Below, in pieces: positions 1-6,282 of a stretch of 11,912 nt of DNA. Below the pieces are notes generated by a model. That model saw only the letters and a list, made by a program, of their open reading frames with translations, did no database searches and was not told where the DNA came from. This DNA is from JAABQT01 sp035459025 (GTDB lineage: Bacteria > Pseudomonadota > Gammaproteobacteria > Burkholderiales > SG8-39), in assembly GCA_035459025.1 (NCBI GenBank), contig DATHYT010000078.1, positions 1 to 11,912 of the forward strand, written 5' to 3'. Position numbers and translations under genes: made by a program. The first letter of the stretch is position 1. Every line of letters begins with the position of its first letter.

Positions 1-300
1 TCGCGCAGCGTGATCTTCGAAGGCGCGGCCGACGAGCCGGAATTTCTATCTGCCGCGGCCGAGGCCCTGCGCGCGCTCGGCGTGGCGACTTCGACCATGC
101 TCTGCGGGCGCGGGGTGACGCTCGCCACGCCGGAAGGCAGTTATCGGACGCGCAGCCTGATGCTGACCGTCGCCACGCCCGCGCAGTCGTTGCTGCTCCA
201 GCGGGAGGGACTGGGCTCGGCGCGCAAGCTCGGCTGCGGCGTCTTCATTCCCCACAAGGACGTGGGCGATTTGCGGCCCGCGCCGCCGGAAGATTTCTGA
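1..300 (+). CDS. Cas6/Cmx6-like RAMP-fold protein, C-terminal part (5' end outside window)
   Basis: The reading frame is open to the left edge, so the start lies outside the window; 99 residues and a TGA stop are visible. The C-terminal half looks like the Cas6/Cmx6 (subtype MYXAN) family. It has an opening beta strand (SRSVIFEG), a helix (EPEFLSAAAEALRALGV), and the glycine-rich RAMP signature EGLGSARKLGCGVF followed by PHK near the end. Cas6 proteins cut CRISPR precursor RNA, but no CRISPR array or other cas gene is visible here, so the cellular role is open. The neighbours downstream on the same strand are a DsrC-like gene 30 bp away and a rhodanese. The family call is from remembered sequence character, not a search. 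Another ferredoxin-fold protein is the main alternative. Confidence 0.55.
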   Translation, partial: SRSVIFEGAADEPEFLSAAAEALRALGVATSTMLCGRGVTLATPEGSYRTRSLMLTVATPAQSLLLQREGLGSARKLGCGVFIPHKDVGDLRPAPPEDF

Positions 301-330
301 CAACTTGATCCGGCCTCAGGAGACAGGACC

Positions 331-672
331 ATGACGTACGAAGTGAACGGCAAGACGCTTGAAGCGACTGAGAACGGCTACCTGGCGAACGCCGACGACT
401 GGGACAAGGACGTCGCGCAGGCGATCGCCGCCGCGGAAGGGCTCACGCTCACCCAGGATCACTGGGACGTGATCGAGTACCTGCGCGATGCCTGGTTCAA
501 CCACAACGGCGAGCAGCCCAACAACCGCGCCATCCTCAAGGCGATGCAGGACAAGTGGGCCGGGCGCAAGGTGGACAACAAGACGCTGTTCGACCTCTTC
601 CCGGGAAATCCGTCCAAGCAGGCGGGGAAGGTCGCGGGGCTGCCCGAGAGCATGCGCAAGGGCGGCTACTGA
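331..672 (+). CDS. DsrC/TusE-family protein lacking both arm cysteines (copy 1)
   Basis: 113 residues, the usual DsrC/TusE size. The family is recognised from the N-terminal NGYLAN and DDWDKDVAQAIA segments, the HWDVIEYLRD helix, and the C-terminal arm GNPSKQAGKVAGLPESMRKG. In DsrC the arm carries two redox cysteines (penultimate and about ten residues earlier), and TusE keeps the penultimate one. Here both positions are Gly and the whole protein has no cysteine, so it cannot carry a persulfide or form the DsrC trisulfide. Cysteine-free members have been described as regulatory sulfur-related proteins (RspA); a binding or regulatory role is inferred. A strong AGGAG lies 8 bp before the ATG. 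It sits 30 bp after the Cas6-like gene and 65 bp before the rhodanese. About 88% identical to the copy at 1673-2014 (13 differences by eye). Confidence 0.9.
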   Translation: MTYEVNGKTLEATENGYLANADDWDKDVAQAIAAAEGLTLTQDHWDVIEYLRDAWFNHNGEQPNNRAILKAMQDKWAGRKVDNKTLFDLFPGNPSKQAGKVAGLPESMRKGGY

Positions 673-737
673 CAGAGTCAAATACAATCAGCCCGATACG
701 GGACCCTCTTTGCATCGGTAGCCCGGAGAAGGATTTC

Positions 738-1181
738 ATGAGCCGCCTGCTTCTCGCCTGCTGCTGCCTCCTCGCCGCCTTCACTGCCCGCGCCGAGGTC
801 GTCGATATCGATAGTGCCGAGCTGGCGAAGCTGGCGGCTTCGGGCATTCCGGTGATCGACATCCGCACCACGCCGGAGTGGGTGGAAACCGGCATCGTCC
901 CCGGCAGCCACTTGCTGACTTTCTTCGACGAGCGCGGCAGGGCTGATCCCGCCGCGTGGCTGGATCGGGTCAGAGCCATCGCCAAGCCCGGCGAGCCGCT
1001 GATCGTCATCTGTCGCACCGGCAATCGCACCCAGCCCGTCAGCCAGTTCCTGTCGCGGCACGCGGGATACCCCAGGGTCTACAACGTCAGGGACGGGATC
1101 GTCGCCTGGATCAAGGAGCGCCGGCCGATCGCGTCTGCCGCGCCGGCGCTGGCCGCCTGCCGCGCGGCCAGGACTTGCTGA
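738..1181 (+). CDS. Exported single-domain rhodanese-like protein
   Basis: 147 residues. The start at 738 is chosen because GGAGAAGG precedes it and it gives a clean signal peptide: a short basic N-terminus, a hydrophobic Leu/Ala/Cys stretch, and a TARA cleavage site near residue 19. The mature part is a rhodanese fold with the substrate-binding IDIRTTPEW segment and the active-site loop CRTGNRT with Cys92, then the C-terminal VRDGIVAW helix. The CRxGxR loop is the one that carries the persulfide in active rhodaneses, so sulfane-sulfur transfer in the periplasm is likely; the natural donor and acceptor are unknown. The C-terminus has two further Cys (CRAARTC), which is unusual and could form a disulfide or metal site. 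It follows the DsrC-like gene and converges with the gene at 1209-1604. Confidence 0.9.
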   Translation: MSRLLLACCCLLAAFTARAEVVDIDSAELAKLAASGIPVIDIRTTPEWVETGIVPGSHLLTFFDERGRADPAAWLDRVRAIAKPGEPLIVICRTGNRTQPVSQFLSRHAGYPRVYNVRDGIVAWIKERRPIASAAPALAACRAARTC

Positions 1182-1208
1182 AGCTGCTTGCGCGCGGGAG
1201 GGGTGGGA

Positions 1209-1604
1209 CTAGCCTTGGCCTTCCGGCTCGCCCTGCCAGAGCATGTCGTAACCGAGCTCCTTGGTCTCGGCGCACATCTTCGCCAGCGCCTCGAACCTGT
1301 TGGTGAAGGTCGCGTCGGCGTGCGAGCGCTCGTGCTCCTCGAAGGAGCGCCAGTAGGTGACGATCACGTAGTGCTCCTCGGCCTCGCGCGTGGCGTTGAG
1401 CGAGCCCTCGTCGGAGACGAAGCCGGAGAACTTGAACACCTGTCCGGCGATGAAGCCGCCCTTGTCGCCGCCGTAGGTCTCCTTGACGACGTTGCACATC
1501 TCGCCCACCGCCAGCTCGACGTCCTCGAATTTGACGCCGGGCTTGAGCTTGACGGTGTTGAACAGCATCTTCGCGCCGAAGGGCAGCGTGATTGGATCGA
1601 ACAT
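1209..1604 (-). CDS. ABM-fold (dimeric alpha-beta barrel) protein with SOR-like residues
   Basis: 131 residues with no signal peptide, so cytoplasmic. It has the strand-helix-strand pattern of the antibiotic-biosynthesis-monooxygenase/ferredoxin-like fold: MLFNTVKLKPGV strand, helix with EMCNVV, GGFIAGQVFKF strand, YVIVTYW strand, then the helix starting FEEHERSHAD. By-eye alignment with sulfur oxygenase reductase (SOR) places Cys37 at the SOR catalytic cysteine (KVC), His91 and His95 at the two iron-ligand histidines (HxxxH), and Glu126 of WQGEP near the iron-ligand Glu (WGPWEP). SOR itself is a 308-residue protein with two such domains, so this would be a half-sized relative. That functional reading is inference; an ordinary ABM protein is the null. 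GGAG lies 8 bp before the ATG. An internal Met13 is a possible alternative start. It is divergent from DsrC copy 2. Confidence 0.8.
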   Translation of the reverse strand: MFDPITLPFGAKMLFNTVKLKPGVKFEDVELAVGEMCNVVKETYGGDKGGFIAGQVFKFSGFVSDEGSLNATREAEEHYVIVTYWRSFEEHERSHADATFTNRFEALAKMCAETKELGYDMLWQGEPEGQG

Positions 1605-1672
1605 CGGCGGGCTCCGTAGGTAAGAAGGTTTTTCGACAACCCCATTTTGCCCCGGTTTCAGGAGAAAGGACG

Positions 1673-2014
1673 ATGGCGTACGACGTGAACGGAAAGGTGT
1701 TGGAGACGACCGACAACGGCTACCTGGCGAACCAGGACGACTGGGACAAGGACGTCGCGCAAGCGATCGCCGCCGCCGAGGGGCTGACCCTCACCCAGGA
1801 CCATTGGGACGTGATCGAGTACCTGCGCGACGCCTACTTCAACCGCAACGGCGAGCAGCCGAATAACCGCGCGATCCTCAAGGCCATGCAGGAAAAGTGG
1901 CCCGAGCGCAAGGTCGACAACAAGACCCTGTTCGATCTCTTCCCGGGGAACCCCTCCAAGCAGGCGGGCATGATCGCCGGGCTGCCCGAGAGCATGCGAA
2001 AGGGCGGGTACTGA
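1673..2014 (+). CDS. DsrC/TusE-family protein lacking both arm cysteines (copy 2)
   Basis: 113 residues, a paralogue of the protein at 331-672. The core (DDWDKDVAQAIA, HWDVIEYLRD, NNRAILKAM) and the C-terminal arm (GNPSKQAG...GLPESMRKGGY) are retained. Like copy 1 it has no cysteine at all, so neither the DsrC disulfide/trisulfide nor the TusE persulfide chemistry is possible. Differences from copy 1 are scattered and mostly conservative (Thr2Ala, Glu4Asp, Trp55Tyr, His58Arg). The ribosome-binding leader AGGAGAnAGGACnATG is shared with copy 1, so the duplication included the translation-initiation region. The start at 1673 is preferred over an upstream in-frame start because of this site. It is divergent from the ABM-fold gene with 68 bp between starts, and convergent with the small gene at 2058-2198. 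Confidence 0.9.
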   Translation: MAYDVNGKVLETTDNGYLANQDDWDKDVAQAIAAAEGLTLTQDHWDVIEYLRDAYFNRNGEQPNNRAILKAMQEKWPERKVDNKTLFDLFPGNPSKQAGMIAGLPESMRKGGY

Positions 2015-2045
2015 GCCCGCCCGGGCAGGAAAGGCGCCTGCAATC

Positions 2046-2071
2046 CGCCGCGCGGCGCTAGCCGCGCGGCG
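2046..2071. terminator. GC-rich hairpin between convergent genes
   Basis: A perfect 11-bp inverted repeat, 2046-2056 pairing with 2061-2071, with the 4-base loop GCTA. It lies between the end of DsrC copy 2 (2014) and the small membrane-protein gene, whose TAG stop is partly in the loop. Its position suits a bidirectional terminator. No T-run follows on either strand, so if it terminates it does so weakly or with a factor. Confidence 0.4.
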
Positions 2072-2198
2072 ACATGTTCCAGTTGAGCGGCAGCCCCTGC
2101 GCGCTCATCAGGGCGTGGTCCAGGGCGTAGAAGAACACCAGGGTCGCGGCCGCCACGATCGCCCAGCGCACAAGCGCTTTCCCGGGACTCGAGTTCAC
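2058..2198 (-). CDS. Small single-TM membrane protein (46 aa)
   Basis: GTG start at 2198 with GAGGGAGCGAGG just upstream; 46 codons then TAG. The product has a short basic N-terminus (KALVRW), one hydrophobic helix of about 18 residues (AIVAAATLVFFYALDHAL), and a polar tail ending LPLNWNMSPRG. No family recognised. It begins 21 bp after the stop of the cupredoxin gene and is read in the same direction, so it is probably the last gene of that transcript. It could be a small partner or assembly subunit of the membrane electron-transfer proteins encoded upstream. Support is the RBS, the coherent TM segment and the operon position; codon-level support is limited by length. Confidence 0.6.
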   Translation of the reverse strand: MNSSPGKALVRWAIVAAATLVFFYALDHALMSAQGLPLNWNMSPRG

Positions 2199-2219
2199 GC
2201 CCTCGCTCCCTCGTTCGCC

Positions 2220-2951
2220 CTACGGCTTCATCGAGACGTCGGCCTTCGCCGTCTCGCCGCCCTTGACGACGATTTTCTGCTCGGACTCGCCCAGCTTTTC
2301 GTGCCAGACCTTGAGGGTGTAGCTGCCCGGCGGCACGTCCTTCAGGGTGAAATTGCCGTCCTTGTCCGTGAGCACCGTGTACGGCGTTTCCGCCACGTAC
2401 CACGCCCCGCCCATCCACGAGTGGATGTCGCACTTGGCGCGCACCAGGCCCGAGCGCCGGATGTTGTTCTTGTTCACGACCAGCTTGCTGCCGGGCTGGA
2501 TCTTCTTGTTGATGTTGTAGACCCCTTTGCTGATCGTGTGGAAGTTGTGGCCGATCGTGTCGCTGTTCAGCACCTCGCCCGGCATGTTGGGCTTGATGAG
2601 CATGATGCGCGGCGCGAACATGCACTTTTTCTGGTCGTAGGTGAAGGTCTCGGGGAAGTCCCAGTCCTTGCCGGCGCCGATGCCCTCGATCTCGACGACG
2701 ACGTTCTGCACCCCGCTGTTCGCGCCAACGAGAAGCTCGTCGGAGGGCCGATCCCCGCCGCAGGCTTCCTTGTCCTCGTCGACCTTGAGGGTCGCCGGCG
2801 CGGGTGCGGGGCCGCTCAGCGACACGCGCCCGCTCACGGTACCGCCGCCTTTCACGCCGCCGCTCACGACCTTGTAGTCGGCGGCGGCAGCCGCGCCCGC
2901 GAACCCCAGCAGGCAGCCCAGAGCCAGAGTGAATCCGTACGATCCTTTCAT
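2220..2951 (-). CDS. Exported cupredoxin-like protein with carboxypeptidase-regulatory-like tail
   Basis: 243 residues. Signal peptide 1 to about 23 (hydrophobic LALGCLLGFAGAAAAA, then DYK). The ATG at 2951 follows GGGAGA at 6-7 bp and is preferred to longer in-frame extensions. The central domain has the blue-copper pattern: GHNFH (His135/His138) and, about 36 residues later, KCDIHSWMGG with Cys174, His177 and Met180, the Cys-His-Met loop of type 1 copper sites. Cys64 and Cys110 could form a disulfide. The C-terminal part (about 190-240) resembles the CarboxypepD-regulatory-like beta sandwich: DKDGNFTLKDVPPGSYTLKVW. The role is inferred as a periplasmic copper electron carrier or metal-binding partner for the upstream cytochromes. 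It has its own promoter region (2952-3028), which carries the motif shared with the oxidase operon. Confidence 0.85.
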   Translation of the reverse strand: MKGSYGFTLALGCLLGFAGAAAAADYKVVSGGVKGGGTVSGRVSLSGPAPAPATLKVDEDKEACGGDRPSDELLVGANSGVQNVVVEIEGIGAGKDWDFPETFTYDQKKCMFAPRIMLIKPNMPGEVLNSDTIGHNFHTISKGVYNINKKIQPGSKLVVNKNNIRRSGLVRAKCDIHSWMGGAWYVAETPYTVLTDKDGNFTLKDVPPGSYTLKVWHEKLGESEQKIVVKGGETAKADVSMKP

Positions 2952-3028
2952 GTATGTTCTCCCGGTTGTACGCAGATAGTTAGCATCGAGCAGTGACACC
3001 TTGGTGACATGGGGGCGCAGGCCCGGGG
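2952..3028 (-). promoter_or_regulatory. Promoter region of the cupredoxin gene
   Basis: 77-bp gap between the triheme gene's stop and the cupredoxin start, both on the - strand. It contains the 11-bp-spaced direct repeat at 2990-3009. Read on the - strand, a TA-starting weak -10-like sequence (TAACTAT) lies 9 bp after the second TGTCACT heptamer. A GGGAGA ribosome-binding site precedes the ATG. No good -35 hexamer is visible, which fits an activator-dependent promoter. The exact transcription start cannot be read from sequence. Confidence 0.5.
2990..3009 (-). promoter_or_regulatory. Putative activator site A (11-bp-spaced direct repeat)
   Basis: On the - strand this reads TGTCACCAAGGTGTCACTGC: two TGTCAC half sites whose starts are 11 bp apart, one helical turn. 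The same element (16 of 20 identical) occurs at 8633-8652 upstream of the oxidase operon. It ends 38 bp before the cupredoxin start codon. Direct repeats with 11-bp periodicity close to a weak -10 are the known target type of SARP/BTAD activators, and such a regulator is encoded at 8685-9947. The pairing of site and regulator is inference. Confidence 0.55.
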
Positions 3029-5470
3029 TCACGCGCGCGCCGGGCGCCTGCGGCGCTCGCTCCACACGAGGACGACTCCGGCGAGCAGGAACGCGAGCAC
3101 GGTGCCCAGCGAATAGCCGTAGATCCGCAGGTAGTTCGTCTCCGGCGGCAGCAGCAGCCAGAACCACGGCGTCAGCGTGTGCTTGGACCCGACCTCGCCA
3201 TTGTTGCCGTCCCAGTTGGCGAACGACACCGGGATGAACTGACCCTTGCGGAAAACGACGTCGGTGCCGCTTGCCGGCGGCTGGGCGAGGTCGCCGCGCG
3301 GGCGCTTCATGACCACCCGCCAGCGCCCTTGCGTCCATTGCCCGCTTGCGCTGAGGTCCTGGGCCTCAGTGCGCCGCACGAGCTTCGCATCCGGGCCGCT
3401 GGCGTCGAAGAGCGCCGCGCTCGGCTCGACCAGGGGCTCGACGGCTCCCGCGTTCCAGTACCAGATGGTGGTGGGATGCTTCGGGTCGCCATGTCGGTAG
3501 AGCGGCTTTTCCACCGGCGCGGTGCTGTAGGCGCCCTCCTTGGGGAACTGGATCGCCACGGCATCCGGGAAGAACTTCTCGCTCTTGCGCGGAAGCTGCG
3601 AGACCACATCGCCCCCGGGGCGGCTTTCGGTGCGATCGTTCACCTCCAGGAGAAAGGCGATTTCCCGCTCGTTGTAGAGCGCGCGCACCGTGATGGCGTC
3701 GTTCAGTGGCGTGAACAGCCGCCCGTCCTTCACGATGTTCGGCACCAGCCGGAAAGTGCTCGGCAGGGCCTTGCTCCAGGCCGCGTCTTCTGCGCTGCCC
3801 GGCAGCGCGCCCGCCACTTCGAGCGCCTCCAGAACCTTGCGCTCCCCCGGCCCCGTGGCCCCCTCGCGCAGCGAGTAGACGTAGTTGGCGACGTGCCAGC
3901 GGTCTTCGGGCGTGATCGCGTCCTCCTCGCCTTCCTGGGTGGCGCGGTGCGCGGGCATGGGCGTGCCGCGGATGCCGATCGACACGCGCCTGTAGATGTT
4001 GCGGATGGTCTCGTCGCGACGCGCGTCCTTGCGCTCCAGCAGCTCGGCCTCGGTCGCGGCTTGCGTGGCGCGCCAGGTCCACGGCTTGGTGAGGTCGCGC
4101 GGCCAGACGCGCTCGCCCCAGTCATCGTCGAGCAGCTTGCCCGAGGTGAGGTCGCCGCGCCCCGCCTCGCCGTGGCACTTGCGGCAATTCTCCTCGAACA
4201 CCGGCTTGCCCTTTGCCACCGACTCGGGGGAGTAGGCGACCTGGCCGTCCGTGGGCTCGACCTCCGTGATCACCCGCGCGTTGGGCTTTGTGTAGCGCCC
4301 TTCCGAGTCGAAGTCCTCGTTCTTCGCATCCTTCGGCGCCCAGAAGCCCGAGAGGTCAAAGCGCTTGAGCAGCGCCACGAGGCCGGCGATCTGCTGCTCG
4401 GTGAGCACCGAGGACCAGCCCGGCATGCTGGTGCCGTGCAGGCCGTCGCGGATCGTCTCGGCGAGGTCCGCATCGCGCGGGGGCAGGTCGCCGGGCGAGC
4501 TCTTGTACTTCCACAGGCCGCCGGTGAAGTCGCGCGGCCGCGGCGAAAGGAACTCCGCCGCCGGCCCGTCGCCCGCGCCTTCTTCGCCGTGGCAGACGGC
4601 GCAGCGCAACTGGTAGATCGCCTTGCTGTCCATCTTGGCCCGTTGCGCCGCAACCTGATCCTTCATGGTCGTGACCGCCTTGGAGATGCCGGGATCCCAC
4701 ATGCGCGGCACCTGGTCGACGTAATCGAAGAGGAAGGTGATGACGTTCCACACCTCTTCCTCGGACAGCATTTCGTGCCAGACCGGCATTGCCGAGTTCC
4801 AGGGCATGCCGCCCTCCGGCAGCCCGGGGCCGCCTGTCGTGATGCGCCAGAACAAGAACGATTCCTGCAGCTGCGCGATCGTGCCGACGTCGCTGAAGTC
4901 GGTGGGCAGCGGATCCAGGCCCCTCGCGAAGTGGCCTTTGCCGTTCAGCAAATCGCCGTGACAGTAAAAGCAGTTCTGGTAGTAGGTCTGGCTGCCCGCC
5001 TGCACCGCCTCGCGATAGGTCTGCCACGCCGCATCCGCATTGGTCTCGAGCTGCTTGAGCACCTCCATGCGCACCGGGTTTTCGAGCTTGGCGAGGTCGT
5101 AGGACTTGCCGTAGACCCGGATGCTCGCGGGCGGCGACGGGTGCACCTGGCGCAGCTCGAGCGGCGTCTCGCGCGAGGGCTTGAGCGCGTCGTAGACCAG
5201 GTAACCCGGGATGACCGGCAGCGCGATCACCAGGGCCCAGCGCACGGGCCAGGTATTGTCGTTGCGCAGGGTCGCGGCGATCGGCGCCTTGAACTCGCGC
5301 CAGCGGTCCTCGTCGCTGGAGAAGTACAGGATCACGCCGACGGACACGATGATCATGTAGGCGACCATCACGGAGCGCGGCATGAACGGCGGCACTGCGA
5401 GGCTGAACACGAGCCAGGCGCCGATGAGCACCAGCACGGCCTGCCAGAAGGCCGGCAGACGCAGCTTCAC
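3029..5470 (-). CDS. Membrane-anchored triheme cytochrome c with ethylbenzene-dehydrogenase-gamma-like domain
   Basis: 813 residues from a GTG that overlaps the upstream stop by 4 bp (GTGA), so translation is probably coupled. Three TM helices lie at about 9-29, 33-51 and 77-95. Three c-type haem sites follow: CFYCH (167-171), CAVCH (290-294) and CRKCH (429-433). Candidate distal Met ligands are in GMPWNSAMP (222/228), TSMPGW (349) and GTPMPAH (505). Residues about 570-775 resemble the EB_dh domain that binds haem b in the gamma subunits of ethylbenzene dehydrogenase, DMSO dehydrogenase and nitrite oxidoreductase: VRALYNEREIAFLLEVND, FPDAVAIQFP and FANWDGNNGE. A final TM helix lies at about 784-803 with an Arg-rich cytoplasmic end. 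It is probably an electron conduit feeding the adjacent bd-like subunit. The three-haem plus EB_dh fusion is uncommon, and no molybdopterin catalytic subunit is encoded in the window. Confidence 0.88.
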   Translation of the reverse strand: MKLRLPAFWQAVLVLIGAWLVFSLAVPPFMPRSVMVAYMIIVSVGVILYFSSDEDRWREFKAPIAATLRNDNTWPVRWALVIALPVIPGYLVYDALKPSRETPLELRQVHPSPPASIRVYGKSYDLAKLENPVRMEVLKQLETNADAAWQTYREAVQAGSQTYYQNCFYCHGDLLNGKGHFARGLDPLPTDFSDVGTIAQLQESFLFWRITTGGPGLPEGGMPWNSAMPVWHEMLSEEEVWNVITFLFDYVDQVPRMWDPGISKAVTTMKDQVAAQRAKMDSKAIYQLRCAVCHGEEGAGDGPAAEFLSPRPRDFTGGLWKYKSSPGDLPPRDADLAETIRDGLHGTSMPGWSSVLTEQQIAGLVALLKRFDLSGFWAPKDAKNEDFDSEGRYTKPNARVITEVEPTDGQVAYSPESVAKGKPVFEENCRKCHGEAGRGDLTSGKLLDDDWGERVWPRDLTKPWTWRATQAATEAELLERKDARRDETIRNIYRRVSIGIRGTPMPAHRATQEGEEDAITPEDRWHVANYVYSLREGATGPGERKVLEALEVAGALPGSAEDAAWSKALPSTFRLVPNIVKDGRLFTPLNDAITVRALYNEREIAFLLEVNDRTESRPGGDVVSQLPRKSEKFFPDAVAIQFPKEGAYSTAPVEKPLYRHGDPKHPTTIWYWNAGAVEPLVEPSAALFDASGPDAKLVRRTEAQDLSASGQWTQGRWRVVMKRPRGDLAQPPASGTDVVFRKGQFIPVSFANWDGNNGEVGSKHTLTPWFWLLLPPETNYLRIYGYSLGTVLAFLLAGVVLVWSERRRRPARA

Positions 5471-6282
5471 TTCACCGCCCCCTTCTGCTGCGCGAGGAAA
5501 CGCACCAGCAGATCGAGCTCCGTCAGCGTCATGTTCGGGAACTCCGGCATGATCGGCGGAAAGCCCTGGGCGATGACAGCCTTGGGATCGACGATGCTCG
5601 TGCGAATCTGCTCGACGCTCAGGCGCTTGCCCACGTCCGCGAGGCTGGGGCCGAGCGGCGACTGGGTGCCGAGGACCGAGTGGCACGCGGCACAGCCGAA
5701 CTTCGCGATGGCGGCCTCGGCGGTCTGTGCCGGTGCCGGCGCCGCGGCGGTGGCGGCCTTCTTTTCGGCCGCGGGCGCCTCCTTGGGCAAGGCAACCGTG
5801 ACCGGATGGCCGTCCTTCTTCTGCAGGTAGGCGATGATCGCGCCGATCTCGACGTCGGAGAGCTGGATCGGCGGCTGATGCACGGCCGGCATGGGCGACT
5901 CGGTATCGTCGGTCCCCTTCTTGCCGAAGCCCTTCACGACGTAGGCGCTCGGCTCGACCATGGATTCGCGCAGGTAGCTCTCGGCCTCCTTGGCCTTTCC
6001 CTTGTAGCGCGGGTCCGCGATGCGCTCGGCGGCCACCTTGACCGCGTCGTAGGCCAGCATGTCGGGCGCCCGTCCCAGCTGGTTGTGGCACAGCGTGCAG
6101 GTCCCCTTGCCCGCGTAGAGTTCCTCGCCCAGGGCGGCGTACCCGTCCACGGTCAGCTCGCCGAGCTTCACTTCCTTTTCTTCGGGCGCCTCGCCTCTCA
6201 TCTGCGGCAGCACGTAGGTGACCGAGGCAAACGCCAGGATCAGGGCGAAGCTGAACAGCAGCGGCCGCAGGAGCGCCTTCAT
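5467..6282 (-). CDS. Membrane-anchored diheme cytochrome c
   Basis: 271 residues; the ATG overlaps the stop of the oxidase gene by 4 bp (ATGA). An N-terminal uncleaved TM anchor lies at about 5-25, followed by two cytochrome c domains facing the periplasm. Domain 1 has CTLCH (62-66) with Met131 in SPMPAVH as likely distal ligand. Domain 2 has CAACH (197-201) with Met245 in PPIMPEF. They are joined by an Ala/Pro/Lys-rich linker at about 165-190 (APAAEKKAATAAAPAPAQ). The order anchor, haem, linker, haem and the segment EFPNMTLTELDLLVRFLAQQ resemble cytochrome c subunits of respiratory oxidases such as the CoxB/FixP-type tails. Position between the oxidase subunit I and the triheme gene suggests it is a structural subunit that hands electrons to the oxidase. 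Confidence 0.9.
   Translation of the reverse strand: MKALLRPLLFSFALILAFASVTYVLPQMRGEAPEEKEVKLGELTVDGYAALGEELYAGKGTCTLCHNQLGRAPDMLAYDAVKVAAERIADPRYKGKAKEAESYLRESMVEPSAYVVKGFGKKGTDDTESPMPAVHQPPIQLSDVEIGAIIAYLQKKDGHPVTVALPKEAPAAEKKAATAAAPAPAQTAEAAIAKFGCAACHSVLGTQSPLGPSLADVGKRLSVEQIRTSIVDPKAVIAQGFPPIMPEFPNMTLTELDLLVRFLAQQKGAVK

Noticed and set aside
1..300. Expectation of a CRISPR array because of the Cas6-like protein
   Set aside because: No regularly spaced direct repeats are visible anywhere in the window.
669..688. CTGACA followed by TACAAT as a sigma-70 promoter for the rhodanese gene
   Set aside because: The hexamers are separated by only 8 bp and no better -35 lies 16-18 bp before TACAAT. 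The gene may simply be read through from the DsrC-like gene.
2995..3008. CACC-TT-GGTG as an inverted-repeat operator
   Set aside because: The palindrome exists only in site A and is broken in the matching element at 8633-8652, whereas the direct repeat is kept in both.
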